Assembly (NCBI RefSeq): GCF_010728155.1 | Contig: NZ_AP022605.1 | Coordinates: forward strand, 1,798,001 to 1,862,000 | Reading direction: 5' to 3' | Length of the DNA: 64,000 nt | Source of the DNA: Mycolicibacterium doricum | GTDB taxonomy: Bacteria; Actinomycetota; Actinomycetes; Mycobacteriales; Mycobacteriaceae | Shown: in pieces, positions 63,347-64,000 of the stretch | How the letters are laid out: the number at the start of each line of letters is the position of its first letter | Position numbering within the stretch: position 1 is the first letter of the stretch | Position numbers and translations under genes: made by a program | Notes under the pieces: model-generated | The model's input: only the letters and a program-made list of their open reading frames with translations | Told to the model about the DNA's origin: nothing | The model's database searches: none

Positions 63347-64000
63347 CTAGCCGTTGGCCACACCCCGCTGCCGCAACCAGGCCATCGGGTCGGTCTTTTC
63401 CGACCCGCTGCGGTGAACCTCGAAGTGCAGGTGCGGCCCGGTCGAATTGCCTTTGTTGCCCATGGTGGCGATCTGGTCGCCAGCCATCACTCGCTCGCCC
63501 GTTTGCACCATGGTGGTGTCGATGTGACCGTAGAGCGTGACCGTGCCGTCCGTGGCACGAATCTTGACCCACATGCCGAAACCGGGTGTCGGGCCGGAGG
63601 CGATCACCTCGCCGTCGGATGCGGCGTAGATCGGAGTGCCGACGGCGTTGGCGATGTCGAGTCCGGCGTGCAGGGTACCCCACCGAGCTCCGAAGCCCGA
63701 TGTCAGGATGCCGCGGGTGGGAAAGGCGACCTGTGGCCGCCGAAGTCGCGCCTCCCGCTGTGCCCGCTCTTGGGCGAAAGCCGTGCCATTGGCCAGTTCC
63801 TGTCGATGGATTCCGGCATCGAAACCATTCGCCACAGGGACGATCTGCATCCCCGAGGCATCGGGATCAGGGAGTGCAGCTGGGGACGCCGCAGTGTCGG
63901 CGACCAAGACTGGCTGCGGCGCCTCGGTGGCGTCGACGGCTGCGTTCGCGGCGGCGGCCACCGCGCCAGCGGCGATGGCCGTGATCACCAGCCTGCTGTG
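63347..64000 (-). CDS. M23-family peptidoglycan endopeptidase (5' end beyond window)
   Basis: At least 217 residues, open to the window end. Signal-like helix (VITAIAAGAVAAAANAAVD) then an Ala/Asp-rich linker and a LytM/M23 domain: FGARWGTLHAGLDIANAVGTP with zinc ligands His and Asp, VTLYGHIDT and TGPHLHFEVHRSG with the HxH motif. It cleaves peptidoglycan cross-bridges. It continues the wall-remodelling theme of this end of the window. Confidence 0.92.
   Translation of the reverse strand, partial: HSRLVITAIAAGAVAAAANAAVDATEAPQPVLVADTAASPAALPDPDASGMQIVPVANGFDAGIHRQELANGTAFAQERAQREARLRRPQVAFPTRGILTSGFGARWGTLHAGLDIANAVGTPIYAASDGEVIASGPTPGFGMWVKIRATDGTVTLYGHIDTTMVQTGERVMAGDQIATMGNKGNSTGPHLHFEVHRSGSEKTDPMAWLRQRGVANG

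Overview
The window looks like accessory DNA, plasmid or integrated island, from a Mycobacterium/Mycolicibacterium-type actinobacterium. It is GC-rich and dense with overlapping ATGA starts. It carries type VII secretion genes (eccA, eccE, mycP, eccD), a DUF1942/MPT63-like fragment and mycobacterial-style CmtR and BlaI regulators. No rRNA, tRNA or CRISPR was recognised. Many broken genes, two complete insertion sequences and several abrupt junctions show a mosaic history.

Layout. (1) 1-4879: urease operon ureE-F-AB-C-G-D with a fused gamma/beta subunit and an alpha subunit whose flap cysteine is alanine. (2) 4880-11045: decayed DNA with a tyrosine-recombinase pseudogene, a RelBE pair with truncated toxin, a macrodomain gene and hypothetical genes, one frameshifted. 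(3) 11152-24290: plasmid-type block with an HtrA-like protease, a VirB6/TrbL-like membrane protein and a type VII secretion locus without eccB, eccC or substrates, ending in a truncated MinD/EspI-like gene. (4) 24280-26049: a DUF1942 3' fragment with a Cys/Met tail, then a BlaI regulator and M56 metalloprotease. (5) 26169-33968, minus strand: peroxiredoxin, MBL-rhodanese persulfide enzyme, TauE exporter and CstR-like regulator, a TlpA lipoprotein, then a cadmium block (CadD, LspA, P-type ATPase, CmtR). (6) 34328-40706: cyclase-YHS fusion, CcdA, fatty-acid-hydroxylase/AraC pair, methyltransferases, DUF3703, ArsR. (7) 40731-50086: decay zone with IS21- and IS3-family elements, the latter splitting a second hydroxylase gene. 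(8) 50087-64000: envelope, copper and respiration block with a cupredoxin lipoprotein, polytopic membrane protein, L,D-transpeptidase, CPBP protease, CopC, NlpC/P60, CtaE, TlpA lipoprotein, CtaG-like protein, DUF305 pseudogene, a second BlaI-M56 pair and an M23 peptidase.

How the parts work together. The sulfur genes are bracketed by three ATACC(C)-GGGTAT dyads expected for a CsoR/CstR regulator. The cmtR promoter and the AraC/methyltransferase divergent promoter share the 13-mer ACGATGATAGCGT. Six dyads of one geometry, TAC[T/G]-N9-[A/C]GTA, lie before ccdA, the L,D-transpeptidase gene, ctaE, the second tlpA-like gene and a small membrane ORF. Together with two blaI-M56 pairs this suggests a BlaI-type regulon coupling extracytoplasmic thiol chemistry, copper proteins, oxidase assembly and wall remodelling. 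That is the most interesting candidate system here.
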